Shown piece after piece: positions 48,670 through 61,068 of a DNA stretch of 64,000 nucleotides. The stretch's first letter is position 1, and each line of letters opens with the position of its first letter. The position numbers and the translations under genes are program-made. Source of the stretch: Steromphala cineraria (taxonomy: Eukaryota; Mollusca; Gastropoda; Trochida; Trochidae); assembly GCA_916613615.1 (NCBI GenBank), contig OU744730.1, positions 22,756,406 to 22,820,405 on the forward strand, in the 5' to 3' direction. Under the pieces are notes generated by a model. It was not told where the DNA came from. It searched no databases and worked only from the letters and a program-made list of their open reading frames with translations.

Positions 48670-48928
48670 CAGTCAAAGTTAACCTAGCTTCAATGATACT
48701 CGCTTCACTAAGATATTGAGTCTAGCAAGATGTAGTAGCAGGTCGCGTCAGCCAAACATTCGCCGACCTATGACCTTCCAACGTCATATGGGCGAAAGCA
48801 TACTATTGCGGCTTGATAAGACGATCCCTGATTTGGCAATTCCAAAGATCGGCTGACGCTGACTACATCTTTCTAGACTCAATAGCTGAGAGAAACGAGT
48901 ATTATTGGGGCTAGGTTTACTTAGACTG
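48670..48928. repeat. CAGTC-ended foldback MITE in copy 1
   Basis: CAGTCAAAGTTAACCTAGCT at the left is inverted relative to GGGGCTAGGTTTACTTAGACTG at the right. TAGCATAT flanks both sides (48662-48669 and about 48930-48937), a possible 8-bp target-site duplication. An 8-bp internal deletion distinguishes it from the copy 2 counterpart. Confidence 0.85.
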
Positions 48929-49039
48929 ATAGCATATGCACAACAAGTAATAACATAATACCTAAATTGTGTTTTACACCAAACACACGCCATAAGGATT
49001 TGAACTGGTTGGTATAATTCATTAACTAATTTCATTAAT

Positions 49040-49200
49040 TAATTTGTAGCCGCCATTTAAATCTTTGAGGGAATCTGGAATGTCCTTATATCCAAATTTC
49101 ACTCTAAGGGTACCCTCTAACTGTGTACCAAATTTCATGCTTGTATCATAAAAGGCACAATTGTATATAAATTCTTCACATATCTGCTGGACTATACGTG
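49040..49200. repeat. Right member of the diverged inverted pair
   Basis: Reverse-complement match to 45740-45900 (GCCGCCATTT, AAATTTCATGCTTGTATCAT, CACATATCTGCTGGACTA). Duplicated at about 55840-56000. Confidence 0.68.
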
Positions 49201-51779
49201 AATTGAGTGAAGTAGAGTGTGCAATGAATAGATCTTAACTTAAAAATAGGTTAACGGACCAAAACCTTATTTCACGACCAATAATTTGGGTCTCTGCCTT
49301 TTTTCTTGAGTTCTTACATGGAATCAAATATACAAAATAAAAGTCTCATTATAGTACAATGTACAGTTGTAATTTATTTTTTCGTTTTAGCTATATTATA
49401 TATAATTCTAATACTGCATGCTGTGTCCTATACTTTAACTTGAGTTAAACGAGTAGAACCAAGTGTTCGCAGACAGTTGGTAGTTTCACATAGTAATGCT
49501 GAAATCAATGATGTCAGTGTATTGCATTTAATCTCAAAGGCATAACAACCCGACTTTTCTTAACTTCCATGACTTTTTCACCATTTAGGCCACAAAAAGA
49601 CAATGTTAATGAAAATTGTTTAAGATAATGTTAACATATTGTGGCAGAGCAACCAGTCAAATACCAGACACGTTAACAATAACATATATTTGCAGAAGTT
49701 TGAAGAAATACTTGGTGTTTGGTTTATGTTTTGTTAAAATATATATTTGTTTAATGTAAGCAGGGGTAAAATAAATTTTACACTAGATCTAGATCAAAGT
49801 AACATGACTGAGCTACCTCTCTGATGAGAGAATATATCAACCAAAGTGTGATGAGCAAATGACAAACTTAAAGGAAATAATTCTGACCAGTCAAAACGAG
49901 AGAAGTCATTCTGACAGTTACACGTTTTGAGTTGAACTGTGCAATTTATGTTGAAGACTGTTTTGGAGAAAGTTGACAATGAGAAACTGAAACCTGTTTG
50001 AGATTGACATCAGCAAACCTTTTGAAACGGATTCAGATACAAAGATTGGAAGTGTTGCTACGGGATAAGACTACAAGGTCCGAGGCGTATTGTTGTTCAT
50101 GTTTATGATCAACTACCAACTAAATCATGGAGGTTATATCTATAAACAAATCATATTTCGTTATTGAGAATAACGGTCAAGATTTAACCATTGCTAAGCT
50201 CATCATAAGGTTCATATTCTCGATCTCGATATCTTTCTGTAAGTATGTAGAATAAATACTCTTTTGTTTTTTCGTCATATTGAAGAAAAAAGCAATAGAG
50301 GTAATTACCTTGTTCTCATTCAGACTGGCTAGCAGTCGTGATATCATTAGAAGCTTAATTAAAATATGTTAATTACTAACATCAATCCATCAAATGTATA
50401 TATTCCTGTAACTAATCTTGACAACTTTATGCAAACGTAAAACTAATGAAATACGGTTCTCAAGTGGGTAAAGGTCACAGGAAAATATATGTAGGACTTT
50501 ATTTGCAATAAGCCCCCCTTATGGTTTTGGGACTCAGTAAAGAACTACATTAGAAGTAAACGGAACATATACAGTAATGTTGTTAGTAGTACATAAGTCA
50601 AGTTTCACAATGATGTTACATTACATCCGATATATCTTATTAAATACATATTAGATAAAGTTTGGAACCATCAGTTTCTCGAATGGTTATATTTTAAATA
50701 AAACGTCATGAGAATAATAATTTAATCTTGGGTTTTACAAGACAACCATCGGTATTTTGATTTGTGAAGATGTTTATTATTGTAGTTAAAAGTAAATATA
50801 TCTAGATCGGATCGGAGAGTTGCTAAAAGCGATAATCAATGCAACAAAATGCAGTTAATATTCAAAAGTAAAAGCATAAGAATAATTACTTTTGTTTTGA
50901 CTTACAGAGCAAATGTCGGCTTTTCATTGGTCATAACCGGTCACGTACCGTAGGCATATTTAGCTATGATAAATTGGGCCACGCGCTCCCCTAGTAACAA
51001 GCATTGACGAACTGTCAAGTGTTATCTTCCTTGTTCTTTAACCCTACGCTCGTTTGCTGTAACGTCCTATGCTTGGTGGATTGTCCTGTGTTTGTTTAAG
51101 TTATCTTTATGTAATAACTTTACTTGAATAAGTAAAATGCTTTTCAAATAAAATATTGGTGCCGCAAGAAAATATTAACAAGTCAAACAATTTCTCAATG
51201 GCCTCTCGGTCGGCTCACTAGCAGCTGGGTTGTCTTTCAGCAAGCTCAAGATTCAAATTATGCGAACAAAAAAAACGATCTAAGAACATCAGTTAGATTA
51301 AAGGTAATCGCTAACTCTCAAACCAACCTGCACATTGTTGTGATGACTGTTTTATCTTTGACCCTGGCACTATCAAACTCATTCACCCCTTCTCGACAGT
51401 CCGCCTAGAGTAATGGAGATTATAGGGCCGTTTCAAATCGAACATTCGAATATACGAGGTCACGTGATAAAAAAATCTAAATTAAAGAATGCCCGCCTCA
51501 AAGAGTAACACTTAAATGATCAGAGAAGAGCTCACATATGCCCGCTTACCATTTTGTTGAAAAAATTCAAATAGTTAAAATTGATAAACACGGTATAGTT
51601 GTATGATAGTGAAAAACATACAACAGTTTTAAAGATAAGTCATTGTGTCAAGTCAAGTTTAAATAATTGAAACCACAAATAGATTAATTAATAGGTTTTA
51701 CCATTTAAATGGTATATCTATGGATAATGATTGATCTTTTTTTTAAGATTGATGTTATTATCTTGAAGATTCTGAGGAC
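49201..51779. other. Non-coding part of duplication copy 1
   Basis: Contains the dispersed repeat 50269-50417 (partner of 44484-44632). Otherwise AT-rich, with no gene recognised. The equivalent stretch in copy 2 is about 56000-58580. Confidence 0.5.
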
Positions 51780-51789
51780 AAAATTACTT

Positions 51790-52345
51790 TTGCCACGGTA
51801 AGTCATGTTACAAAGGAAAAACAGCACAAAAACATGAATAGGTTTTGACATCGAAAGACTATCTTGGGATCATGTTGCCATGTTTAGCACCTTCGGTAAA
51901 GCTAGCTAAGATATATTTTAGGACATATTTTAGGACATATGGTCTGGAAAAAGAAATTCATCATAGACAAAAGTTTTAGTAATGTGTCCATAGAAAAGGC
52001 AGACAACGAAGATGCCAAACCATCACATGATCATGGTAAATTGGTGTATAGATTTGGTGGAACTAGCATGTAAAGTTTAGGAGATTTCTTCCGGAAAAAG
52101 GAAGTTGTCATAGAGTCTTTTTAAATCAATTGTTGGTTCTAACCCCCAAAGACACAACTAGGGATCATGGCTGATAAGTGCATGAAGTTTTGGAGAGCTA
52201 GCATGTGTAGTTTGGGAGATATACTCTGGACAAAGAACGTGGTCATAGAGTTACTGGTTAAGTCATGTTACCATGAAAACATAAAAAAATAAAAATCAAT
52301 TGTTGGTCAAACCCTTAAAAGAGACATCTAGGGATCTGTAAATTG
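51790..52345. repeat. Degenerate tandem repeat, period about 135-170 bp (copy 1)
   Basis: GCTAGC(T/A)(A/T)(A/G) with TTTAGG or TTTGGGAGAT recurs at about 51897, 52062 and 52197. CAATTGTTGGT recurs at 52127 and 52297, followed by (A/G)GACAC(A/)ACTAGGGATC-like text. The duplicate lies at about 58590-59145. Confidence 0.65.
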
Positions 52346-52414
52346 GTTGAAGTAATCATGGTAGATGATGTGTTGAGAAATGAGAAAAATGGCAAAATAG
52401 TGCTTGAGGACACC

Positions 52415-53076
52415 TGGGAAGATATTTGCTAATATGGGGGCACTGCATTAATGGATGACATTGGTAAATGTTCCAGACAGAATCACTCAAAAAGTGTCCG
52501 ATGTAGTGACATAGGTCAGGATCATGTCACATGTGGATGCAATTCAGACTGTTACTTTGATCAAAAATAGTTGGTTCCTTCGATTGCATTGGTTAAAGAT
52601 GCATGTCTATGTGTAGGAACTTAATTTTGTTCTGTTAAATCATCTAAATATAAACCAAAACGTTTTTGATTATGCAATTGACCGTTTGTACCGATATGTA
52701 CATCTAAATTATGACATGATTCTTTAATATGAAAGTTGGAAGATTTGATAAAGATACGTCTGAATTAAACTTCTAAATTTTAGTGCAAGTTGCCATTGTT
52801 GAGGCATTTGTACTCTACAAGTGTAATCATCACAATAATGAGTACATCACTCAACACCTCATTTAAACAGACCCCTTCATGTTAAACTTAGTGTAAAAGG
52901 CTTGATCGTTTAAAGCCATCCTCTCAAGAAGAAGATCAAGGTATAAAGTTGTGTAATCATGTAGGAAAAGAAGTTGCTTTGGTGCATTTAACAGCTGACC
53001 CATTAGCATTTCGTTTTATGTTTGATTTGGTGAAGTTGTTTGAAGGAGAGTGACATGAACTTCTAAGCTTTCATCG
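52415..53076. repeat. Left arm of the large foldback family, truncated by the duplication boundary (copy 1)
   Basis: Matches 59213-59881 directly and 63665-62270 in reverse (TTGAGGACACCTGGGAAGAT at one end, GGAGAGTGACATGAACTTCT at the other). Confidence 0.85.
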
Positions 53077-53180
53077 TTAAAGGGGCAGTAGCACGTTTTT
53101 AGGGACAATATAAGGTGATGTCAGGAAAATGAAAATTAATGGTTCCAATTGAAAGACATTGTATCTAAACTAAATGGAGC
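53077..53180. repeat. TTAA MITE cut by the tandem-duplication junction
   Basis: TTAA plus AGGGGCAGTAGCACGTTTTT followed by about 80 bp of the element, ending abruptly at GGAGC, where copy 2 of the 6.8-kb unit begins. Confidence 0.92.
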
Positions 53181-53237
53181 TAAAAGACACAACACAACGG
53201 AAAAAGCGATGCAAATTTAAAAAAAAACAACAACATG

Positions 53238-54920
53238 TGAATGTGATCTAAAGGTGAGCTGCAATCCCTCTAGGGTAGCAAGACCTGAAGTGTGTTGCTA
53301 TGTGAATACCTGAGGCACCATCCTTGCAATGTCCGTCTTCCATAGAAACGTCTCGAGGGCAGTGGTTCGCAAAGACCATGTATGACTTCCAAAAACAGCC
53401 CGACGGGATGCCCGCCACAGCAATATTGATGTGAAACGCTATGGTGGCAGAGACTGCACGGATCTCAAAAAAGGTTGAACGAGCTGGTCTCAGTCACCCT
53501 ACGGCTTTGTAATCTTCGAGGATAGCAGACCGCAGATAGACACTGAAGGCACTGTCTGTCTTCTTTCTACTCTGCTGCAAATGGGGAAGGCCTCCTACTC
53601 CCCTGCCAGAAGGAATGTGTGTATCCGAGTTTCCGAGTAGATACGGAGGCTGGAACAGGACAGAGAAACTCCACTCTTCGTCCATGGGGAATACCGATCA
53701 TGCAAGGGCGTGAATGTGAAACACCCTACCTCACTCATCAGACCCCTGGATCTTACACACGAAGTCCGGTGCAAGTTCGTTTGTGGCTCTTCCTCATCCC
53801 TCACTGTCTTAACTTTCAGGCGTAGGATTATCATCTCTGATAAGGGCTTGTAGACATCGTGTAGTGCTCAGGACAATCTCCAGATCCCACTGACTCTGAG
53901 ACCAGACTCCTACCGTGTGTTCTATCCCAAGCTGCGCTTACCATCACCATTAGTGCGTGGAACGGGACACCCCTGAAGACGTTCGCCTCCTCCCTGAGGT
54001 CATGACAAAGCGGCAACACATGTCTGGACATCTTTTCCCTGACGTGCACGTTTAGGAAGACATGAAATGGTCTCAACTGCAGCCGGCCCCTCCTTGTTAG
54101 GTCCTGCACTTAGGTGAGCAGCCCGATGATCTATTGGACCTAGCGGAGCAAGAAGTGTCCACAATAGGGCCCAAGAAGGTGAGCGAAGTGGTTGGCTTAT
54201 GGTCTGACTTGGACAGGTTAATCAGCAACCCCATTCTCATGAATTGAGAGATCAATGCGTCCACGAATGGGATGAACTGGACATTGTGAGCGAGAAGAAA
54301 GTTCATTATTGTTAAGTCACCCTGGTAAAAAGCCACGGAGCGAATGATATTCCAAATGGGAGCACATTCCACTGAGAATGGCGCTCCGCCAGAACGAAAC
54401 TGAGGTATTTGCGATGGTCTCGGAAATGGGAATGTGCAAGTATGCGTTCTCCAATTCTAGGGATCCAGCAACCGAATGACTGATGACAACAACGGTGACA
54501 AAAATATGGCGGCAGTACAAGGAAGGAGGGTTAATTTCGACACGTCGTTAATCAGTTGCTATTTTCTCCTGTCTCTCTTGGATGGAATGAACATAGGGGA
54601 GTAGAACCCCGACTTGACATTTGGGACCGGGATTTCCTCCACTACCCCCTTGGATCTAAGAATATCCATCTGTTCAAACGTTACATTGAGCCTATCTGCC
54701 GTCCACGGTGCTCCGTTGAGTCGCAGGTGAGAGGTGGTCAGAGACGAAACTGGTATCTGGAACCCCCACTTCAGAAAGTGACTCATTAAAAGGGTCCAGC
54801 CCCAGCTGATGCCAATACACAAAGAACTCCGATACGAAAGAACACGCCTCCTGCCTGGAAGGGGTAGGCTGACCTCCCGCTCTTCTCTTCTTGGGAGTGA
54901 ACGAACCCAATCTCTGCTCC
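53238..54920 (-). pseudogene. DIRS-like retroelement relic, copy 2
   Basis: Same broken RT, RNase H and recombinase-like fragments as 46440-48120, including the missing YxDD box, so the element was dead before the duplication. A small difference is LELENAYLHIPIS in place of LELDNAYLHIPIS near 54460, a change of the acidic residue in RT motif A. Confidence 0.78.
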
Positions 54921-55468
54921 TCCTGCCAGCCTGTTGGTCAAGTCCTGCTGTTGAACTGCTCGTGTCCCTGGCAGAGGGCTTCTTGAATGGCTCAGATGAA
55001 AAGCGTACCTCAGGTTCCTACCGATTTACACCAGGAGATCGGACCATCACAACAACAAAAAACATCCCGCCACGGATCCGAGCGAATGGTAGAGGGCTGG
55101 AGCCTATTTTATATCTCCGCCTATTCAGAACCTATATTTTGCTTGGAATAAGCGAGACAGGAAATAACCTATTCTGTTTCTTTCTGACATAAAACACACT
55201 TCTTCAGATCAATCAGTGTAGACGAGTAGCATTCTAGCTTGTTGATTCAAAAGCTTGAATGTTTATTAGCCATTGTTGGTCACGCAATATGCAGCACCAC
55301 TAATGAACAAATGTTTTATCAACAAGCAAATACAGCAGTCCTGTGCAGTCAGATATCTAATCTCGGGCTGAATTCTGCAATGGCAATTTGAAAATCTTAT
55401 TTTAACTCTTATGTACCACTGCAGATGCTCTTTTTTTTATCTCAGTATGAACTAATTGCTTAGCATAT

Positions 55469-55733
55469 CAGTCAAAGTTAACCTAGCTTCAATGATACTC
55501 GCTTCACTAAGATATTGAGTCTAGCAAGATGTAGTAGCAGGTCGCGTCAGCCAAACGTTCGCCGACCTATGACCTTCCAACGTCATATGGGCGAAAGCAT
55601 ACTATTGCGGCTTGATAAGACGATCCCTGATTTGGCAATTCCAAAGATCGGCTGACGCGACCTTCTACTACATCTTTCTAGACTCAATAGCTGAGAGAAA
55701 CGAGTATTATTGGGGCTAGGTTTACTTAGACTG
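55469..55733. repeat. CAGTC-ended foldback MITE in copy 2
   Basis: As 48670-48928 but with the GCGACCTTCTACTAC stretch intact, so its two arms match each other better than in copy 1. Confidence 0.85.
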
Positions 55734-58700
55734 ATAGCATATGCACAACAAGTAATAACATAATACCTAAATTGTGTTTTACACCAAACACACGCCATAA
55801 GGATTTGAACTGGTTGGTATAATTCATTAACTAATTTCATTAATTAATTTGTAGCCGCCATTTAAATCTTTGAGGGAATCTGGAATGTCCTTATATCCAA
55901 ATTTCACTCTAAGGGTACCCTCTAACTGTGTACCAAATTTCATGCTTGTATCATAAAAGGCACAATTGTATATAAATTCTTCACATATCTGCTGGACTAT
56001 ACGTGAATTGAGTGAAGTAGAGTGTGCAATGAATAGATCTTAACTTAAAAATAGGTTAACGGACCAAAACCTTATTTCACGACCAATAATTTGGGTCTCT
56101 GCCTTTTTTCTTGAGTTCTTACATGGAATCAAATATACAAAATAAAAGTCTCATTATAGTACAATGTACAGTTGTAATTTATTTTTTCGTTTTAGCTATA
56201 TTATATATAATTCTAATACTGCATGCTGTGTCCTATACTTTAACTTGAGTTAAACGAGTAGAACCAAGTGTTCGCAGACAGTTGGTAGTTTCACATAGTA
56301 ATGCTGAAATCAATGATGTCAGTGTATTGCATTTAATCTCAAAGGCATAACAACCCGACTTTTCTTAACTTCCATGACTTTTTCACCATTTAGGCCACAA
56401 AAAGACAATGTTAATGAAAATTGTTTAAGATAATGTTAACATATTGTGGCAGAGCAACCAGTCAAATACCAGACACGTTAACAATAACATATATTTGCAG
56501 AAGTTTGAAGAAATACTTGGTGTTTGGTTTATGTTTTGTTAAAATATATATTTGTTTAATGTAAGCAGGGGTAAAATAAATTTTACACTAGATCTAGATC
56601 AAAGTAACATGACTGAGCTACCTCTCTGATGAGAGAATATATCAACCAAAGTGTGATGAGCAAATGACAAACTTAAAGGAAATAATTCTGACCAGTCAAA
56701 ACGAGAGAAGTCATTCTGACAGTTACACGTTTTGAGTTGAACTGTGCAATTTATGTTGCAGACTGTTTTGGAGAAAGTTGACAATGAGAAACTGAAACCT
56801 GTTTGAGATTGACATCAGCAAACCTTTCGAAACGGATTCAGATACAAAGATTGGAAGTGTTGCTACGGGATAAGACTACAAGGTCCGAGGCGTATTGTTG
56901 TTCATGTTTATGATCAACTACCAACTAAATCATGGAGGTTATATCTATAAACAAATCATATTTCGTTATTGAGAATAACGGTCAAGATTTAACCATTGCT
57001 AAGCTCATCATAAGGTTCATATTCTCGATCTCGATATCTTTCTGTAAGTATGTAGATTAAATACTCTTTTGTTTTTTCGTCATATTGAAGAAAAAAGCAA
57101 TAGAGGTAATTACCTTGTTCTCATTCAGACTGGCTAGCAGTCGTGATATCATTAGAAGCTTAATTAAAATATGTTAATTACTAACATCAATCCATCAAAT
57201 GTATATATTCCTGTAACTAATCTTGACAACTTTATGCAAACGTAAAACTAATGAAATACGGTTCTCAAGTGGGTAAAGGTCACAGGAAAATATATGTAGG
57301 ACTTTATTTGCAATAAGCCCCCCTTATGGTTTTGGGACTCAGTAAAGAACTACATTAGAAGTAAACGGAACATATACAGTAATGTTGTTAGTAGTACATA
57401 AGTCAAGTTTCACAATGATGTTACATTACATCCGATATATCTTATTAAATACATATTAGATAAAGTTTGGAACCATCAGTTTCTCGAATGGTTATATTTT
57501 AAATAAAACGTCATGAGAATAATAATTTAATCTTGGGTTTTACAAGACAACCATCGGTATTTTGATTTGTGAAGATGTTTATTATTGTAGTTAAAAGTAA
57601 ATATATCTAGATCGGATCGGAGAGTTGCTAAAAGCGATAATCAATGCAACAAAATGCAGTTAATATTCAAAAGTAAAAGCATAAGAATAATTACTTTTGT
57701 TTTGACTTACAGAGCAAATGTCGGCTTTTCATTGGTCATAACCGGTCACGTACCGTAGGCATATTTAGCTATGATAAATTGGGCCACGCGCTCCCCTAGT
57801 AACAAGCATTGACGAACTGTCAAGTGTTATCTTCCTTGTTCTTTAACCCTACGCTCGTTTGCTGTAACGTCCTATGCTTGGTGGATTGTCCTGTGTTTGT
57901 TTAAGTTATCTTTATGTAATAACTTTACTTGAATAAGTAAAATGCTTTTCAAATAAAATATTGGTGCCGCAAGAAAATATTAACAAGTCAAACAATTTCT
58001 CAATGGCCTCTCGGTCGGCTCACTAGCAGCTGGGTTGTCTTTCAGCAAGCTCAAGATTCAAATTATGCGAACAAAAAAAACGATCTAAGAACATCAGTTA
58101 GATTAAAGGTAATCGCTAACTCTCAAACCAACCTGCACATTGTTGTGATGACTGTTTTATCTTTGACCCTGGCACTATCAAACTCATTCACCCCTTCTCG
58201 ACAGTCCGCCTAGAGTAATGGAGATTATAGGGCCGTTTCAAATCGAACATTCGAATATACGAGGTCACGTGATAAAAAAATCTAAATTAAAGAATGCCCG
58301 CCTCAAAGAGTAACACTTAAATGATCAGAGAAGAGCTCACATATGCCCGCTTACCATTTTGTTGAAAAAATTCAAATAGTTAAAATTGATAAACACGGTA
58401 TAGTTGTATGATAGTGAAAAACATGTATACAGTTTTAAAGATAAGTCATTGTGTCAAGTCAAGTTTAAATAATTGAAACCACAAATAGATTAATTAATAG
58501 GTTTTACCATTTAAATGGTATATCTATGGATAATGATTGATCTTTTTTTTAAGATTGATGTTATTATCTTGAAGATTCTGAGGACAAAATTACTTTTGCC
58601 ACGGTAAGTCATGTTACAAAGGAAAAACAGCACAAAAACATGAATAGGTTTTGACATCGAAAGACTATCTTGGGATCATGTTGCCATGTTTAGCACCTTC

Positions 58701-59881
58701 GGTAAAGCTAGCTAAGATATATTTTAGGACATATTTTAGGACATATGGTCTGGAAAAAGAAATTCATCATAGACAAAAGTTTTAGTAATGTGTCCATAGA
58801 AAAGGCAGACAACGAAGATGCCAAACCATCACATAATATTGGTAAATTGGTGTATAGATTTGGTGGAACTAGCATGTAAAGTTTAGGAGATTTCTTCCGG
58901 AAAAAGGAAGTTGTCATAGAGTCTTTTTAAATCAATTGTTGGTTCTAACCCCCAAAGACACAACTAGGGATCATGGCTGATAAGTGCATGAAGTTTTGGA
59001 GAGCTAGCATGTGTAGTTTGGGAGATATACTCTGGACAAAGAACGTGGTCATAGAGTTACTGGTTAAGTCATGTTACCATGAAAACATAAAAAAATAAAA
59101 ATCAATTGTTGGTCAAACCCTTAAAAGAGACATCTAGGGATCTGTAAATTGGTTGAAGTAATCATGGTAGATGATGTGTTGAGAAATGAGAAAAATGGCA
59201 AAATAGTGCTTGAGGACACCTGGGAAGATATTTGCTAATATGGGGGCACTGCATTAATGGATGACATTGGTAAATGTTCCAGACAGAATCACTCAAAAAG
59301 TGTCCGATGTAGTGACATAGGTCAGGATCATGTCACATGTGGATGCAATTCAGACTGTTACTTTGATCAAAAATAGTTGGTTCCTTCGATTGCATTGGTT
59401 AAAGATGCATGTCTATGTGTAGGAACTTAATTTTGTTCTGTTAAATCATCTAAATATAAACCAAAACGTTTTTGATTATGCAATTGACCGTTTGTACCGA
59501 TATGTACATCTAAATTATGACATGATTCTTTAATATGAAAGTTGGAAGATTTGATAAAGATACGTCTGAATTAAACTTCTAAATTTTAGTGCAAGTTGCC
59601 ATTGTTGAGGCATTTGTACTCTACAAGTGTAATCATCACAATAATGAGTACATCACTCAACACCTCATTTAAACAGACCCCTTCATGTTAAACTTAGTGT
59701 AAAAGGCTTGATCGTTTAAAGCCATCCTCTCAAGAAGAAGATCAAGGTATAAAGTTGTGTAATCATGTAGGAAAGAAGTTGCTTTGGTGCATTTAACAGC
59801 TGACCCATTAGCATTTCGTTTTATGTTTGATTTGGTGAAGTTGTTTGAAGGAGAGTGACATGAACTTCTAAGCTTTCATCG

Positions 59882-60247
59882 TTAAAGGGGCAGTAGCACG
59901 TTTTTAGGGACAATATAAGGTGATGTCAGGAAAATGAAAATTAATGGTTCCAATTGAAAGACATTGTATCTAAACTAAATGGAGCAGTCATAATTCAAAT
60001 ATATAACGTAAAGTTTAGCCATGCGACTCTTTTTATTTTACAAAAAATGAATTAAAGGTGTTCACACAAAATGACTAACAAATGGATTTTATATGAATCT
60101 TCATATTTTGTCCTCTGACTATGGATGATTGGCTTGTGTAATAAGAATTTTGACAATGTCAAAATTATACATTTAACATTAACTTACAAGTATCAGTGAA
60201 AAATTTGAAAAATAGAATTACCAAAAAACGTGCTACTGCCCCTTTAA
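59882..60247. repeat. TTAA-flanked MITE, full copy inside the left foldback arm
   Basis: TTAA at 59882-59885 and 60244-60247, with terminal repeats as in 42809-43172. The paired right arm (about 62265-62280) lacks it, which marks the MITE as a later insertion. Confidence 0.92.
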
Positions 60248-61019
60248 TACAAAAGACAGGATTGTTCAGCAAGGGTCTTGGTTTGGTTAATGCGTTAGGG
60301 TCAGTAACCTGGTCCCAAAAAATTATCAAATAGACAAATACCACACAGGCATGTGTTATGTTACATTGATTTTTTTTTAAATCGATAGACTCAGGTTCTA
60401 CTATCAAGTATAGCTACAGTGTTGCAAGGTGTCCTGAAAACAAACTGCATGATAAAAGTGAATAACCCTGAAAGCAGTTTTTAAACTAACCTTTGAAAGA
60501 TTATCTGCGAATATTTTCTGTTGGCAGAGAACTAGAAACTCACAAAGGTGACATAAAGTTTAAATCTCTCTTGCAAAGACACTGCCTTGGTTTACCTGCA
60601 GAACATGAAAAAAGAACTTAATAATGTTGGTTTAGTTAAGTTTAGTTGCTAAAGAGTCAAATTGAAAAAAAGAAATGATTTGAAAATCTTGAAATGTAAA
60701 GTTAGAAGGCTAAAGCGTACACTTGATCCATTATCAAACATGACATATTGTGAAGGTACTAACCATCCATGTGATAATCTGTAGTTATAGGTTACATGTA
60801 AAAAGATTAAACATTATAAGAACCATGACTGGTACCATTGGTGGATGAGTCAACCGTAAGAGACTCTGCACATAAATCTTGATCGCCTTCGGTTAAAAGA
60901 AGTCAAGCATACCTAGCTAACAAGATGTTCGGTTTCAAAATTCGCTCCTTAAATTGACAGAACTGTCAGTGATCGTGACAAGGCCTTAATCACAATTTTT
61001 CTAAACCTTTTAAGTTGAC

Positions 61020-61068
61020 GTTTTGAGTAATGTGATTAACGCGTTTTGAGTAATGTGATTAACGCGTA
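61020..61068. repeat. 23-bp tandem duplication
   Basis: GTTTTGAGTAATGTGATTAACGC occurs twice in direct succession. The paired inverted arm near 61977-61998 carries it once, so the duplication is recent. Confidence 0.85.

Larger units (their letters stand above)
46384..53180. repeat. 6.8-kb tandem duplication, copy 1
   Basis: Head-to-tail repeat of a segment holding a DIRS-like relic, a foldback MITE, dispersed repeats, the left arm of the large foldback family and the first 104 bp of a TTAA MITE. Copy 2 is 53183-59985. I counted roughly 20 small differences, an identity above 99 percent. The boundary between copies falls inside the MITE at GGAGC (53180). Confidence 0.95.
53183..59985. repeat. 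6.8-kb tandem duplication, copy 2
   Basis: Counterpart of 46384-53180. The right boundary is the same MITE position, but here the MITE continues to its natural end at 60247. This shows that copy 2's end is the ancestral arrangement and the 53180 junction is the new one. Confidence 0.95.
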
